This document shows, piece after piece, positions 15,417 through 19,586 of a stretch of 19,586 nucleotides of DNA (the stretch's first letter is position 1; every line of letters begins with the position of its first letter). Both the position numbers and the translations under genes were made by a program. The DNA is taken from contig RFXC01000058.1 of the NCBI GenBank assembly GCA_009921765.1, positions 1-19,586 of the forward strand, read 5' to 3'. The notes beneath the pieces were generated by a model, which ran no database searches, was not told where the DNA came from, and saw nothing but the letters and a program-made list of their open reading frames with translations. Source of the stretch: Betaproteobacteria bacterium. GTDB taxonomy: Bacteria > Pseudomonadota > Gammaproteobacteria > Burkholderiales > Burkholderiaceae.

Positions 15417-15790
15417 TCGTCAGCCTGGCGACGGTTGGCTTCGCTGATCAGACGGTCGAGCTCCAGCCCGCGGAGCGTGGAGCGGTCGAGCACGAAGCGC
15501 AGTTCGGGCGTGGTGTGGATGCGAACGCGTCGGCCGATCTGGCCGCGCAGAAATCCCGCAGCCCGTGTCAGAGCCTGGGTGGTGGCCTTGACGGTGGCGT
15601 CGTCATCGGGAAGAACGGTGAAATGCACCGTTGCATAGGCGTAATCGGGCGTGAGATCCACCCCGGTGAGCGTGACCATGCCCGGGCCCGAATCCTTGAG
15701 TTCGCCGCGGATCAGGAGCGCGAGTTCCTGATGAATCAGTTCCGCGACCCTGACCCCGCGAGGGGTCGCGGATGCACTGCGCTTAGCCAT
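15413..15790 (-). CDS. rbfA: Ribosome-binding factor A (RbfA)
   Basis: 125 aa (E. coli 133). RbfA binds the 30S subunit late in assembly and is needed for 16S 5'-end maturation and cold growth. It is a KH-like fold; seen here are RVAELIHQELALLIRGELKD, then VTLTGVDLTPDYAYATVHFTVL, and RRVRIHTTPELRFVLDRS near the end. ATG at 15790 has AAGG about seven bases upstream. It begins 9 bases after the infB stop and overlaps truB at its own stop, as expected in this operon. Confidence 0.97.
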   Translation of the reverse strand: MAKRSASATPRGVRVAELIHQELALLIRGELKDSGPGMVTLTGVDLTPDYAYATVHFTVLPDDDATVKATTQALTRAAGFLRGQIGRRVRIHTTPELRFVLDRSTLRGLELDRLISEANRRQADE

Positions 15791-15799
15791 CGTGCTGCC

Positions 15800-18739
<2,940 letters not shown>

Positions 18740-18777
18740 CTCTATCCTTCCCTCACCGGGGCGCTGTGGAACCGCCC

Positions 18778-19586
18778 TCAGGCCTGCTCGCTCTCAAACC
18801 AGTGCGCACGGGCGCGAATAATGAGCTCGCGCGCGCGCTGGTCATCAATGCCGGTTGCCTCGACCAGTTCGTCGACCGCAAGCTCGGCGAGTTCGTCGCG
18901 CGTGTGCACCCCGGCATCCGCCAGACGCGCCGCCAGCGCGCGATCCATGCCCTCAAGCGACAGCAGATCTTCGGCCGCTGAACCGAGCTTTTCCTCGGTG
19001 GCGATGGCTTCAGTGAGCAGCACATTGCGCGCACGATCGCGCAACTCGTTGACGGTATCTTCGTCGAATGCCTCGATCTCGAGCATCTCGTTGAGAGGCA
19101 CGTAAGCGATTTCTTCGAGGCTGGTGAAACCTTCGTCGATGAGGATATCTGCCACCTCCTCGTCGACGTCAAGGCGGGCAACAAAAATATCCCGAACCTC
19201 GCTACGCTCGGTCGCAGACTTTTGCTGCGACTCTTCGCGGGTCATGATGTTGATCTGCCAGCCGGTGAGTTCAGAGGCCAGACGCACGTTACGTCCGCCG
19301 GTGCCGATCGCCAGGGCGAGGTTGTCTTCATCAACCACCACGTCCATGGCGTGCTTGTCTTCGTCAACCACGATCGACGATACATTGGCTGGGGCCAGCG
19401 CACCGATCACGAACTGCGCGGGATCCTCCGACCACAACACGATATCAACGCGTTCACCGGCCAGTTCGCCGGTGACGGCCTGGACGCGCGACCCGCGCAC
19501 GCCGACACAGGTGCCAATCGGGTCAATGCGGCGATCAGTGGTGTGCACGGCGATCTTGGCGCGTACGCCAGGATCGCGCGCAGCAG
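18778..19586 (-). CDS. nusA: Transcription termination/antitermination factor NusA (5'-partial)
   Basis: Only the C-terminal 268 or so residues lie in the window; the reading frame stays open to the right edge and the start is outside. NusA binds RNA polymerase and RNA and governs pausing, termination and rRNA antitermination. Seen: the end of the first part [15 protein letters not shown]1 with [19 protein letters not shown]2 with [21 protein letters not shown], then an acidic C-terminal part with two helix-hairpin-helix repeats ([17 protein letters not shown] and [18 protein letters not shown]). An internal GTG at 19548 is part of the KIAVHT segment, not a start. It precedes infB by 38 bases in the standard operon. 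Confidence 0.97.
   Translation of the reverse strand, partial: AARDPGVRAKIAVHTTDRRIDPIGTCVGVRGSRVQAVTGELAGERVDIVLWSEDPAQFVIGALAPANVSSIVVDEDKHAMDVVVDEDNLALAIGTGGRNVRLASELTGWQINIMTREESQQKSATERSEVRDIFVARLDVDEEVADILIDEGFTSLEEIAYVPLNEMLEIEAFDEDTVNELRDRARNVLLTEAIATEEKLGSAAEDLLSLEGMDRALAARLADAGVHTRDELAELAVDELVEATGIDDQRARELIIRARAHWFESEQA

Noticed and set aside
14454..15638. A 394-codon open frame on the plus strand opposite truB and rbfA.
   Set aside because: Shadow of two recognised genes; no homology-like segments seen.

Overview
The window is a GC-rich stretch of bacterial chromosome made almost entirely of conserved housekeeping genes. The gene orders rpsF-priB-rpsR-rplI, DUF3460-scpA-murB and nusA-infB-rbfA-truB-typA, together with the protein sequences, point to a betaproteobacterium, most likely of the order Burkholderiales. 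I see no insertion sequence, prophage, rRNA, tRNA, CRISPR array or obvious sign of horizontal transfer.

Layout, left to right. (1) Bases 1-1613 (+) hold a PIN-PhoH ATPase whose 5' end lies outside the window; it converges on dnaB (1681-3081, -). (2) Bases 3209-4785 (-) are the ribosomal/primosomal operon rpsF -> priB -> rpsR -> rplI, closed by a clear intrinsic terminator, so dnaB downstream probably has its own promoter. (3) A 449-base spacer at 4786-5234 separates rpsF from a divergent operon and carries five degenerate 14-bp tandem repeats. (4) Bases 5235-7307 (+) form a tight operon: a small DUF3460 protein, scpA and murB. (5) On the minus strand, a host-attachment-family protein (8208-8699) and yaaA (7341-8108) converge on murB. 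(6) On the plus strand, a large AsmA-family envelope protein (8891-11314) is followed by a small membrane protein of unknown function (11394-11759) and a bidirectional terminator. (7) From 11914 to the end everything is on the minus strand: an H1-tailed SWIB-domain protein with a striking inverted repeat in its leader, typA/bipA, and the nusA-infB-rbfA-truB operon, whose nusA runs off the right edge.

Functionally the genes serve translation (S6, S18, L9, IF-2, RbfA, TruB, TypA), transcription elongation (NusA), replication and chromosome upkeep (DnaB, PriB, ScpA, the SWIB/H1 protein), the envelope (MurB, AsmA-like, small membrane protein) and stress or RNA handling (YaaA, PhoH, host-attachment family). 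The two translation operons are in the arrangement expected for this group.

I found no convincing new multi-gene system. The points most worth a second look are the 14-bp repeat array, the long inverted repeat before the SWIB gene, the translational coupling of the uncharacterised DUF3460 protein to condensin subunit ScpA, and the fusion of a histone-H1-like tail to a SWIB domain.
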